NCBI GenBank assembly: GCA_030606095.1
Contig: JAUWHC010000060.1
Location: 1 to 10,197 of the forward strand
Length of the DNA: 10,197 nt
Reading direction: 5' to 3'
Origin: Promethearchaeota archaeon
GTDB lineage: Archaea; Asgardarchaeota; Lokiarchaeia; Sigyniarchaeales; SOKP01
The position numbers were made by a program, and so were the translations under genes. The notes under the pieces were generated by a model. It made no database searches, was not told where the DNA came from, and saw only the letters and a list, made by a program, of their open reading frames with translations. Position 1 is the first letter of the stretch, and each line of letters begins with the position of its first letter. Below, in pieces: positions 1-6,249 of this stretch.

Positions 1-366
1 GTAGAAAAAGCTGAAAGCCAATTAGAAGAAATTAATGCAAAAATAATAATTTCTGATGTTTCTGGAAACGTTATAGTTCATAACGTTCAAGGTGTAAGCA
101 GCGGTTTGACGCTTCGCGGAGATTTAAGGGATTTCATCGACGCATGTAATACGGTAAGAGAGAACATCTTTATGTCTGATTCGGCTCAATTTAAAGGGAT
201 GAACGAGGATGGAAAGGAAATTGAACTCCACATCTTTAAATACATTATCTCTGTACTCGTAATGAAAACAGGAGAGTTGGACAGAGAATCTCAAGATAAA
301 TTAAATATTTTGCTAAACGACATGAAACTGTTTGCAGATTTAATAATTTCGGCTCATTCTGATTAA
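1..366 (+). CDS. C-terminal part of a probable Roadblock/longin-fold protein (5' truncated by window)
   Basis: The frame is open from the first base to the TAA at 364-366, so the gene begins upstream and only the last 121 residues are visible. An internal TTG at 106 could be read as a start, but the open and protein-like upstream codons argue against it. The visible part begins with a short charged helix (VEKAESQLEEI). It then shows two strands with a turn (AKIIISDVSGNVIVHN), an amphipathic helix (LRGDLRDFIDACNTV), three strands around EDGKEIELHIFKYIISVLVM, and a final helix. This order matches the Roadblock/LC7 or longin fold, which is common in Asgard archaea as a partner or regulator of small GTPases. 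The fold is inferred from the predicted pattern, not from a clear motif. A T-rich element follows the stop by about 20 bases. Confidence 0.6.
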   Translation, partial: VEKAESQLEEINAKIIISDVSGNVIVHNVQGVSSGLTLRGDLRDFIDACNTVRENIFMSDSAQFKGMNEDGKEIELHIFKYIISVLVMKTGELDRESQDKLNILLNDMKLFADLIISAHSD

Positions 367-385
367 ACTTTCTTAAAAAAATTAA

Positions 386-411
386 ATTAATTTTTACTTC
401 TATCTCTTTTT
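386..411 (+). terminator. T-rich element, copy 1, after the truncated first gene
   Basis: The core reads TTTTTACTTCTATCTC followed by TTTTT, preceded by ATTAAT. It sits about 20 bases after the stop at 366. Closely similar copies occur at 1755-1785 and 3015-3047, each downstream of a + strand gene. Archaeal transcription commonly ends at U-rich RNA, so a terminator is the simplest reading. There is no hairpin. Confidence 0.45.
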
Positions 412-486
412 AGTATTCAACTCTTTGAGTAAATGTTTTCGAAAAATTTTTTGTATTTGCATTATTATGTTTTTTAATGGTATAAA

Positions 487-1623
487 ATGTCCGAAAAAGT
501 CGAAGATCGAATAAAAGAATTAGAGGAACGATTGGCTTCCACCAAGGTAAACAAGGCTACACAAAAAAGTATAAATTTCATTAAAGCACAACTAGCCAAC
601 CTCCGCGAGGACTTGATTCGTATCGCAAGTTCTAAGAAAGGCGGTGGTGGTGGCTTCGGTATTAAAAGAACAGGAGATGCCCAAGTGGCATTCATTGGAT
701 TTCCCTCAGTTGGAAAATCCTCTTTATTAAATTTGCTAACTGAAGGTAATACTCACTCTAAAGTTGCATCATATGATTTTACTACTGTTACAGCCATACC
801 TGGTATGATGAATATCGAAGAAGCGAAAATTCAGCTTATTGATTTACCTGGAATAATTTTGGGTGCTGCTGCCGGTAAAGGGCGAGGAAAAGAAGTATTA
901 GCAGCAGTACGCTCGGCAGAGTTAGTGTTAGTTATAGTATGTTTTCGTTCTGATGGAACGATTAATCTTTCTGATTTGAAAACTATTAGAATGGAGTTGA
1001 ATAACGCAGGAATTCGGTTAAATACAAGACCACCTAAGATTGTAATTAAAGAGCGCACACGTGGAGGAATTCATTTTACTTACAAAGGCCACCAACTCAT
1101 GGATGCTGATGAAGTTAAATCTCTAATGAACGAACTTAAAGTCAGGAACGCAGGAGTTTATTTCTCTGAACCAGATATTACACCCGATCAATTAATAGAT
1201 TTCATATTTGGAAATCGTATCTACACAAGAGAGTTTGTTGTCATAAATAAATCAGATTTAATGAAAACTCCAATTTCCCCTGAAAAGATTACAGAAGCAA
1301 TTGGTCACGAACATTGGGTTATGATCTCAGCTAAAAATAAAGAAAATATTAACACACTTAAGCATAATATCTTCATGGAGCTGAATTTAATACGAGTGTT
1401 TTTGAAACCACCAAGACAGGAAACTGATATGGATGAGCCAATAATTATTCACCGGGGCGATACACTAGAGAAACTCTGTCTTAAAATTCACAAACGATTC
1501 ATAAGCGATTACCGGTACTCGTTAGTATGGGGTAAATCTGCTAAACACCCCGGTCAAAAATTTGATAACTTAGATCACGTAATTGAGGATGGCGACATAA
1601 TTTCAATTTATCTGAAGCGATAG
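487..1623 (+). CDS. DRG/Rbg-family GTPase with C-terminal TGS domain
   Basis: This 378-residue protein is a full-length member of the DRG (developmentally regulated GTP-binding protein) branch of Obg-like translation GTPases, conserved in archaea and eukaryotes. Residues 1-50 form the charged helical N-terminal region. A glycine-rich stretch (KKGGGGGFG, 50-58) follows, then the P-loop GFPSVGKSS (71-79), the G2 threonines at 99-100, G3 DLPG (119-122), G4 NKSD (254-257) and G5 SAK (281-283). The S5D2L-like insertion lies between G3 and G4 (about 170-245). Residues from about 302 to 378 form a TGS domain. In eukaryotes DRGs bind ribosomes and relieve stalled translation; the same role is inferred here. 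The ATG at 487 gives the N-terminus expected for the family. No clear Shine-Dalgarno sequence precedes it and no convincing TATA box was found at the expected distance. The following 236 bases hold a possible structured RNA and a T-rich element. Confidence 0.95.
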   Translation: MSEKVEDRIKELEERLASTKVNKATQKSINFIKAQLANLREDLIRIASSKKGGGGGFGIKRTGDAQVAFIGFPSVGKSSLLNLLTEGNTHSKVASYDFTTVTAIPGMMNIEEAKIQLIDLPGIILGAAAGKGRGKEVLAAVRSAELVLVIVCFRSDGTINLSDLKTIRMELNNAGIRLNTRPPKIVIKERTRGGIHFTYKGHQLMDADEVKSLMNELKVRNAGVYFSEPDITPDQLIDFIFGNRIYTREFVVINKSDLMKTPISPEKITEAIGHEHWVMISAKNKENINTLKHNIFMELNLIRVFLKPPRQETDMDEPIIIHRGDTLEKLCLKIHKRFISDYRYSLVWGKSAKHPGQKFDNLDHVIEDGDIISIYLKR

Positions 1624-1661
1624 TAGGAATTTTCAAGGTTTGTATAATAAAATGGGATAGA

Positions 1662-1748
1662 AGTGAATTAAAAAAGATCATCATCAAGATCTTCGTTCCC
1701 TTCGGGGAATCGTCCGAATTCTTGCATAAATTATTGAAGTAATTCACT
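1662..1748 (+). ncRNA. Candidate structured RNA or 3'-UTR element after the DRG gene
   Basis: This stretch can fold into one long imperfect hairpin. The outer stem is AGTGAATTA (1662-1670) paired with TAATTCACT (1740-1748), nine perfect pairs. Inside a large internal loop, CAAGA (1685-1689) pairs with TCTTG (1720-1724), TTCG (1692-1695) with CGAA (1715-1718), and TTCCC (1696-1700) with GGGAA (1705-1709). The apex is a C(UUCG)G tetraloop at 1701-1704. A T-rich terminator-like element follows at 1755-1785. The 14/15-nt internal loop recalls an H/ACA pocket, but no ACA box or K-turn is visible. It could be an independent small RNA or the folded 3' UTR of the DRG message. The fold was made by hand, with no energy calculation. 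Confidence 0.35.
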
Positions 1749-1754
1749 CTTAAT

Positions 1755-1785
1755 ATTAATTTATTTTTACTTTTATCTCTTTTTT
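1755..1785 (+). terminator. T-rich element, copy 2
   Basis: ATTAATTTA is followed by TTTTTACTTTTATCTC and a run of T. It lies 132 bases after the DRG stop but directly after the candidate structured RNA, so it may end that transcript. It is similar to the copies at 386 and 3015. Confidence 0.45.
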
Positions 1786-1803
1786 GTGTAAATCAGAAGA
1801 GAA

Positions 1804-1813
1804 ATATTTAAAT
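1804..1813 (+). promoter_or_regulatory. Putative TATA box for the 91-aa / membrane-protein unit
   Basis: ATATTTAAAT lies about 50 bases before the ATG at 1860, preceded by purines (GAAGAGAA) as in an archaeal BRE/TATA. Transcription would start near 1835-1840, leaving a leader of about 20 bases. A second A/T run, TATAAATT at about 1841, is too close to the start codon to be the main box unless the transcript is leaderless. Confidence 0.4.
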
Positions 1814-1859
1814 TTTATTTCTTTATTACTCATTTAACCATATAAATTCAGATGCTGAT

Positions 1860-2135
1860 ATGGCAATAATCTATTACTTAGGAGATTTGCTGTCAGAAAA
1901 GATTGGGATATCAACTAGTGCATCAAGAGGGTTAATCAAATTATCCATAAAGGAAGAAATTGGTCCTTTTAAACAGATAAGTGATATAGGTTTAAAAGAT
2001 TATCAAGATGTAATCAATAATTCTTTAAAACTAAGACTTCAAGACCTAAATATAAGTAACTTTGAAGAAATCGTTGATTTACTCTTAAAGGAATTGATAA
2101 CCCATCAATCTTTAATCACAATGGAAAAAATATAA
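1860..2135 (+). CDS. Hypothetical 91-aa protein, first gene of a two-gene unit
   Basis: I do not recognise this family. The protein is small, soluble and mostly helical, with no signal peptide, cysteines or membrane segment. The N-terminus (MAIIYYLGDLLSEKIGISTSASRGLIKLSIKEE) looks like a compact ordered segment. The rest contains two amphipathic helices (about 45-62 and 66-82). The codon pattern is regular, and the gene is followed after only 15 bases by the membrane-protein gene at 2151, so the two are very likely co-transcribed. A TATA-like box lies about 50 bases upstream. The close pairing suggests a cytoplasmic partner of the membrane protein, but no function can be assigned. Confidence 0.7.
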   Translation: MAIIYYLGDLLSEKIGISTSASRGLIKLSIKEEIGPFKQISDIGLKDYQDVINNSLKLRLQDLNISNFEEIVDLLLKELITHQSLITMEKI

Positions 2136-2139
2136 GGAG
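2136..2139 (+). promoter_or_regulatory. Shine-Dalgarno GGAG before the membrane-protein gene
   Basis: GGAG follows immediately after the stop codon of the 91-aa gene (TAA 2133-2135), 11 bases before the ATG at 2151. It supports internal translation initiation within a bicistronic message and the start choice at 2151. An in-frame ATG at 2157 would be farther away. Confidence 0.5.
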
Positions 2140-2150
2140 AAAAATAGGAA

Positions 2151-2960
2151 ATGTTAATGCAATTAACCGTTGTTATAAATTATTCACTTCAAGTAGTCTG
2201 GATTGTTCTACAATTAATTGTAGCCACTTTTCTTTCATTTAAAACAATAAAAACTAAAAAATATAATCTTATACCACTGATTTTGTTTTTCTTAATTAGC
2301 AGCTTAAGAATTATATTTTTTCTTATCTTCCCGTCTTTTTTGATTATATTTTTAATTATGATCCAATTTCCAAATATTTTACTTGTAATTTTTACCAAAT
2401 TAACTTTCTTTAAGTATAAAAAAAGCCCATTTAAAGTGTTTCTCATTATCTTAATAATAGTTAGGTTTATAGATTTTATTATTAGATTAAATTTCCAAAT
2501 ATCTATTCCAATGACCTATATTTTACCCGAGTCGAATTTAATATATTATAATTATATTCTCTTTTCAATAGGAATTTCATATCTGTTATCACATTTTTGG
2601 CTAGGGATTGTAGCACTCAAGTATTATAGCACCATAAAGTCTGCAAATATTGAACCATGGATTAAAAAGAGATATCAGATAATTGGATTAGGATCTTTAG
2701 TATATGGTTTCAGTATCTTTCTTTATTATTTTATTCCATATGATGTAATTGGTGTTTTTAATTATCCGAACATAATTTATTCCTATTTGATACTATCGTT
2801 TACAATTTATTATTCATTATGCATGTATTTTGCTTGGATAATGCCTAAATGGTTAAAGAAACTTTTTAATAAAAAATTTCAAGGATTCCAAGAGAAAGAA
2901 TATGAGGAAAATGAGTTGTTGGAATTAATTAAAAAAGAACTCAGCGAGAGAACCTCATAA
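2151..2960 (+). CDS. Predicted seven-transmembrane-helix protein, second gene of the unit
   Basis: This 269-residue protein is strongly hydrophobic. Likely membrane helices lie at about 8-30, 40-60, 62-86, 95-113, 132-156, 174-195 and 206-230. They are followed by a charged tail of about 40 residues (MPKWLKKLFNKKF then EKEYEENELLELIKKELSER) that should be cytoplasmic. Lysine-rich loops after helices 1, 3 and 5 support an outside N-terminus and inside C-terminus. The layout resembles the seven-helix sensor modules found at the N-terminus of some archaeal and bacterial histidine kinases, but no kinase, receiver or other output domain is attached. Output might therefore pass through the acidic tail or through the 91-aa protein encoded 15 bases upstream. 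No family motif is certain, and helix boundaries are by eye. Confidence 0.75.
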   Translation: MLMQLTVVINYSLQVVWIVLQLIVATFLSFKTIKTKKYNLIPLILFFLISSLRIIFFLIFPSFLIIFLIMIQFPNILLVIFTKLTFFKYKKSPFKVFLIILIIVRFIDFIIRLNFQISIPMTYILPESNLIYYNYILFSIGISYLLSHFWLGIVALKYYSTIKSANIEPWIKKRYQIIGLGSLVYGFSIFLYYFIPYDVIGVFNYPNIIYSYLILSFTIYYSLCMYFAWIMPKWLKKLFNKKFQGFQEKEYEENELLELIKKELSERTS

Positions 2961-3014
2961 AATAAAATTTCTAAGAACTTAATTTCAGCGCATATAGATT
3001 AATTTTCTTACAGA

Positions 3015-3047
3015 ATTAATTTAATTTTTACTTTTATCACTTTTTTT
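3015..3047 (+). terminator. T-rich element, copy 3, between convergent genes
   Basis: ATTAATTTAA is followed by TTTTTACTTTTATCAC and TTTTTTT, 55 bases after the stop of the membrane-protein gene. A short inverted repeat (ATAAGT 3049-3054 / ACTTAT 3060-3065) abuts it and overlaps the stop codon of the minus-strand Roadblock gene, so the region may end transcription from both sides. The + strand T-run is the stronger signal. Confidence 0.45.
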
Positions 3048-3061
3048 AATAAGTAAAAAAC

Positions 3062-3694
3062 TTATCCATAAAATAAGTTATAGAGCTCGTTATAAAGCTC
3101 AGCAAGTTTGGAAATACTATAAGGATCGTTTTGCGGCATAGAATTAGAGAGATAAGTGGCTAAACCTTGAGGATTATTAATCCATTCTAAAAATCCTTCC
3201 ACTTCAGCTTTGAGATATGGATCGATCGTAGGATGTACTATACTACTACTCTTATCGATAAGTTCGTTTTCGTCGGAAATATCTACTTCAGTCTCAATAA
3301 ATTTTGACTTTGATCCTTTTTTCATCATAGCTGCTGTTCTCGCAACTGCGGGATACGCTAGGTGCATCCACCCTTTTGCTTTAGGTCTGATATGAGCTAT
3401 GAGATATATGTCACTACCGAGGATTGATGCTCCAACTAAGTGTCCCTTTTTCTTTCTATTAGTTGCTATAAATCTTTCGGGTGACATTTGAAGCACTGAA
3501 TATCTGATACCGCTCATACTCACAAATTGGGCAGTACCACTACCCCAACTAGCTAAGACTGCTTTAATATCTTTCGACGCGCTCCAATTACTGGTGGAAT
3601 AAATAACCTTTCCTTTGTTACCAACGACTACTACTTCGTTTGCGTCAGAATAATGTTTTTGCAAATTTTTAACAATAGACTTATAATTGACCAT
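3062..3694 (-). CDS. Roadblock/LC7-domain protein, 210 aa
   Basis: Residues 1-126 look like a Roadblock/LC7 (MglB-like) domain: an opening helix (YKSIVKNLQKHYSDA), strands VVVVGNKGKVIYST, a central helix, strands around GTAQFVSMSGIRYSVLQMSPERFIATN and GHLVGASILGSDIYLIAHI, and a closing helix with AYPAVARTAAMM. A charged linker (127-155) leads to a helical tail (157-210) containing EGFLEWINNPQGL. Roadblock proteins dimerise and bind small Ras-like GTPases as regulators or scaffolds, and Asgard genomes carry many of them. The gene lies 23 bases downstream of the 456-aa gene on the same strand, so the two form a likely operon and possibly a complex. No strong ribosome binding site is seen; GGTA lies about ten bases before the ATG. 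Confidence 0.8.
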   Translation of the reverse strand: MVNYKSIVKNLQKHYSDANEVVVVGNKGKVIYSTSNWSASKDIKAVLASWGSGTAQFVSMSGIRYSVLQMSPERFIATNRKKKGHLVGASILGSDIYLIAHIRPKAKGWMHLAYPAVARTAAMMKKGSKSKFIETEVDISDENELIDKSSSIVHPTIDPYLKAEVEGFLEWINNPQGLATYLSNSMPQNDPYSISKLAELYNELYNLFYG

Positions 3695-3717
3695 AATAGG
3701 ATACCAATTTAAAATAA

Positions 3718-5088
3718 CTATCTTTTTTTTATCAAGTTAATCCATTTATTGATTTTTTCTAATAATTCGAGTTTTTCTTTGGGGCTCAACCCTAAATTTG
3801 GCTCTGTGTGTTGATAGATATTGGCAAATTTACTCATTTCCCATAAAATATTTGAATGTAAGATCATACTTTTGATGTAATCTCGTGCGGTTTCAAGCGC
3901 CTTCCCTATAGATCTAACGTCGTAATCTTTATTTACGATATCCATTACGGTTAAAAGTATATCTAATGTGTTACTATTTGGCATGTTAGGGAGTGGTTTT
4001 AACTCAACAATAGGTCTCTTCATTGTTCTAATTTCAAATTGGTATTGCTCGTTCCTGTATTCCTTGAAAGATAATGTACTTTCATCAACTTCGTTAGGTT
4101 GATAAATCTTATTAGCTACTTGGACGACCGATTCTTCCAATTCGTCCTTTGTTTTTCTTCTAAATTGTTCTGGCCAATCGACGAATGAATTAATTTGGGG
4201 TTCAGCAGAGATAAGAATTGATTCTTTTAGTCTCTTTTTATTATCTTTTTCACTTTTTTGAAAGTTACTAGATAATATTTCTGATCTCAACAAAGCAGAA
4301 GCATTTCTGATTATTGAGAACAAATACATAGGATCGTATTCCATCAAAGAATATACCCTTTTCAATTTTAAAGTCGATTCTTGAATGTATTGTAACTCCC
4401 GCTGTGAGAAGTAGCTTTTTAAGTGGTTTTTAGCACCAATTTTAATTCCGTTTAATCCAGCTGTTGGGCTCGTATAATTTGCTTCCAGTTCATGATCCAT
4501 TTCAGAAGAAATTAAAATTTGATTGTAGAAATCCCAATGCGTGCTTAAAAGCATGGGACCAGTTTTATCTATTTGGAAAGATTGGGGATTTTTCAAAGTT
4601 TCCATCAATTCCAAAAAGATATCTTTATACGGAATAAATAAATTTCTCATAAGAGTTCCTTGAATAAATGTACGCTTAGTTTCAGATTTATAGGACAAAT
4701 CTATTGGTAACTTAAATAGCTTCTCACCAACGATTACATCGGGATCGTTTTCTAGTGTTATATTTTTTGATGTTGCTAAATGATCGTACACGAAGTCTGA
4801 CAGGATTAAACCCGTTAATTGTCTATTGTCGGTAATATATCTTCCACTTTGAAGCTCAAATTTAGTATAATAATAACCTATGCCAAAAAGATAATATAAA
4901 GTTCCTCTTTCCGTTGAGACCGCACGTTCAGATCCCCCAAAAAATATAACGAGATCTTGGGTTATCTTCGATACTTTATGGTTAGCGTATTTACCTAAAG
5001 TTGGATACCCGAGTAAATTTCCCCAACTAGGTATTACAAAAAAGGTAAAATTATCCAATAAATTAACTTCTGTATTATTGTTAGACAT
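3718..5088 (-). CDS. Hypothetical 456-aa protein, operon partner of the Roadblock gene
   Basis: I do not recognise the family. There is no signal peptide and no clear membrane helix, so it is probably cytoplasmic. The first ~130 residues have alternating strand/helix character (NFTFFVIPSWGNLLGYPT, QDLVIFFGG, TLYYLFGIGYYYTKFEL). A longin-like fold is conceivable but unproven. The middle (about 225-300) is helical with a lysine-rich linker (QKSEKDNKKRLKES, 277-290). The C-terminal 80 residues are helical and rich in lysine and leucine. It precedes the Roadblock gene by 23 bases on the minus strand, suggesting joint expression and possibly a joint role around a small GTPase. A truncated second copy of its 5' end lies at 7040-7228, with 45 of the first 53 residues identical, so the N-terminal segment has been under constraint. 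Confidence 0.75.
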   Translation of the reverse strand: MSNNNTEVNLLDNFTFFVIPSWGNLLGYPTLGKYANHKVSKITQDLVIFFGGSERAVSTERGTLYYLFGIGYYYTKFELQSGRYITDNRQLTGLILSDFVYDHLATSKNITLENDPDVIVGEKLFKLPIDLSYKSETKRTFIQGTLMRNLFIPYKDIFLELMETLKNPQSFQIDKTGPMLLSTHWDFYNQILISSEMDHELEANYTSPTAGLNGIKIGAKNHLKSYFSQRELQYIQESTLKLKRVYSLMEYDPMYLFSIIRNASALLRSEILSSNFQKSEKDNKKRLKESILISAEPQINSFVDWPEQFRRKTKDELEESVVQVANKIYQPNEVDESTLSFKEYRNEQYQFEIRTMKRPIVELKPLPNMPNSNTLDILLTVMDIVNKDYDVRSIGKALETARDYIKSMILHSNILWEMSKFANIYQHTEPNLGLSPKEKLELLEKINKWINLIKKR

Positions 5089-5110
5089 ATAAAATTACTT
5101 CTTATAATTT

Positions 5111-5126
5111 CTATAATTTTTAAATT
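5111..5126 (-). promoter_or_regulatory. Putative TATA region for the 456-aa / Roadblock operon
   Basis: Read on the minus strand, ATAATTTAAAAATTAT lies 22-37 bases before the ATG at 5088, the right distance for a leaderless or very short-leader archaeal transcript. A related ATTAAAAATTT occurs at the matching place before the truncated copy that starts at 7228. Confidence 0.4.
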
Positions 5127-5240
5127 ATATTGGTTTTCTTACTAATTTGAATATCTATATTATAGGTATAAATCATTTCTATTAAAAATTAATAAACGCA
5201 AAATTCTTTAATCAAAATTAATGATAAATATTATCGAATT

Positions 5241-5248
5241 TTTAAATA
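5241..5248 (+). promoter_or_regulatory. Putative TATA box for the TIM-barrel gene
   Basis: TTTAAATA lies 28-35 bases before the ATG at 5276, so transcription would begin close to the start codon. There is no Shine-Dalgarno sequence, which fits a nearly leaderless message. It favours the ATG at 5276 over the TTG at 5267. Confidence 0.45.
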
Positions 5249-5275
5249 AATAAACTCATCAAATTTTTGATTTTA

Positions 5276-6106
5276 ATGAAACTTGGACTTGGCTCTATAG
5301 CCTTTATTTACGATAATATTAATCGTGGAAAATTTAAAAGTTCAAAAGAATTATTACTCAATGCAATTGAGAGAACTTTTAATTTCGCTGAAAGAAATAA
5401 CATAAAAATCTGTGAATTAATCTTGGACCCTCCTGAAATCTTAGTTTCTGAAGAAAAACAATCGTTTATCGATTTATGTAATTCATTCCCTTCTATCAAA
5501 AAACAATTCCATGCGCCTTATGCTTATTTAAGCTTGTGCTCTCATAATCCATGGATTTTAAACGCTACAATAGAATGTTATATAAAGTCAGCTGAAGTAA
5601 GCAAGGCAATTGGAGCAGAAGTCTTTACTATACACCCAGGAAATGCGCAATTTTTACACCATTCCTATAATGGCGTTAATAATCGCCTTATAGACGCTGT
5701 TAATTTATTGCTAGAAAAAATAAAAAGCTTCCAATTATTTACTTCTTTAGAGAATATGCCGAAAATGACTGGTTTTTTTCTAAAACACGACGAAATTAAT
5801 AAATTCTTTTCCGATATTAATCGAGGAGATATTTACTTAGCTTGGGATACAGGTCATACTGCGTCTTGTAACGATAATATTGAAGAGTTATGGAATAAAT
5901 TACATAATCGCATTAAAAATATCCATTTAGTTGATTATTTTAAGAATGATTTAGATATTCATCCTACTCTGGGAAAAGGCTCAGTAGATTTTCAATTGGT
6001 ATTTGAATTAGCAAAAAGATTTAATTATAAAGGCGCAATGATTATGGAACTACATAAAGTGGAAGATTTACCGGAAAGTATTGAATTTATCCAACGCTTC
6101 TTTTAG
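5276..6106 (+). CDS. TIM-barrel protein of the AP endonuclease 2 / endonuclease IV-like superfamily
   Basis: The 276-residue protein has the length and fold pattern of the AP-endonuclease-2 / xylose-isomerase-like TIM barrel. The metal-site residues can be followed in order: H79 in FHAPY, H120 in IHPG, E159 in LEN, D191 and H194 in DTGH, H217 in IHLVD, D227 and H229 in DIHP, and E258 in MEL. These match the nine ligands of the trinuclear zinc site of E. coli endonuclease IV, whereas sugar isomerases and epimerases of the superfamily usually keep fewer. The glycine motif LGKGSVDF (232-239) is also typical. It may therefore cut DNA at abasic sites, but a sugar isomerase or epimerase cannot be excluded. 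The ATG at 5276 (MKLGLGS) is preferred over an in-frame TTG at 5267. It is divergent from the 456-aa gene with 187 bases between them. Confidence 0.85.
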   Translation: MKLGLGSIAFIYDNINRGKFKSSKELLLNAIERTFNFAERNNIKICELILDPPEILVSEEKQSFIDLCNSFPSIKKQFHAPYAYLSLCSHNPWILNATIECYIKSAEVSKAIGAEVFTIHPGNAQFLHHSYNGVNNRLIDAVNLLLEKIKSFQLFTSLENMPKMTGFFLKHDEINKFFSDINRGDIYLAWDTGHTASCNDNIEELWNKLHNRIKNIHLVDYFKNDLDIHPTLGKGSVDFQLVFELAKRFNYKGAMIMELHKVEDLPESIEFIQRFF

Positions 6107-6127
6107 AAATTCTTGTATCTAGAATTT

Positions 6128-6150
6128 AAACTTATTTCTCACTTTTAATT
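6128..6150 (+). terminator. T-rich tract after the TIM-barrel gene
   Basis: AAACTTATTTCTCACTTTTA follows the stop at 6106 by 22 bases. It is a looser relative of the repeated T-rich gene-end element; the piece ACTTATTTCTC recurs at 7306-7316. Confidence 0.3.
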
Positions 6151-6152
6151 AG

Positions 6153-6162
6153 GTATATAAAT
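6153..6162 (+). promoter_or_regulatory. Putative TATA box for the first four-helix membrane protein
   Basis: TATATAAATA is a strong archaeal-type TATA box. The paralogue at 9622 has the same ten bases upstream at 9567-9576. Transcription should start near 6180-6185, leaving a leader of about 65-70 bases before 6250. Confidence 0.55.
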
Positions 6163-6178
6163 ATCCTCAACGCAAATA

Positions 6179-6247
6179 ATGGACTCCTATACTATTATTA
6201 AATACCAAAAAAATGTATTAATTAAACATATCAAAAAATGGATATAA
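6179..6247 (+). CDS. Possible 22-aa leader ORF before the four-helix protein
   Basis: An ATG about 26 bases after the start of the TATA box opens a frame encoding MDSYTIIKYQKNVLIKHIKKWI and ending in TAA at 6245-6247, two bases before the preferred ATG of the membrane-protein gene. The ATG lies almost where transcription should begin, so it could be read as a leaderless peptide whose termination re-primes initiation downstream. It is basic and short. It may equally be chance in an AT-rich leader, since no comparative evidence is available. Confidence 0.2.
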   Translation: MDSYTIIKYQKNVLIKHIKKWI

Positions 6248-6249
6248 AA

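Noticed and set aside
831..1058. Minus-strand open frame inside the DRG gene
   Set aside because: It is antisense to the conserved G domain, with no promoter or ribosome site and no recognisable protein features.
1587..1740. An open frame of about 51 codons overlapping the DRG end and the spacer, with a protein-like stretch ELKKIIIKIFVPFGESSEF
   Set aside because: It has no ATG or GTG and only a late TTG, overlaps the DRG coding end, and lies within the hairpin-forming region. It could be a decayed reading frame, but nothing supports translation.
1662..1748. H/ACA guide RNA
   Set aside because: The hairpin with a large internal loop is suggestive, but there is no ACA box just after the lower stem and no K-turn in the upper stem.
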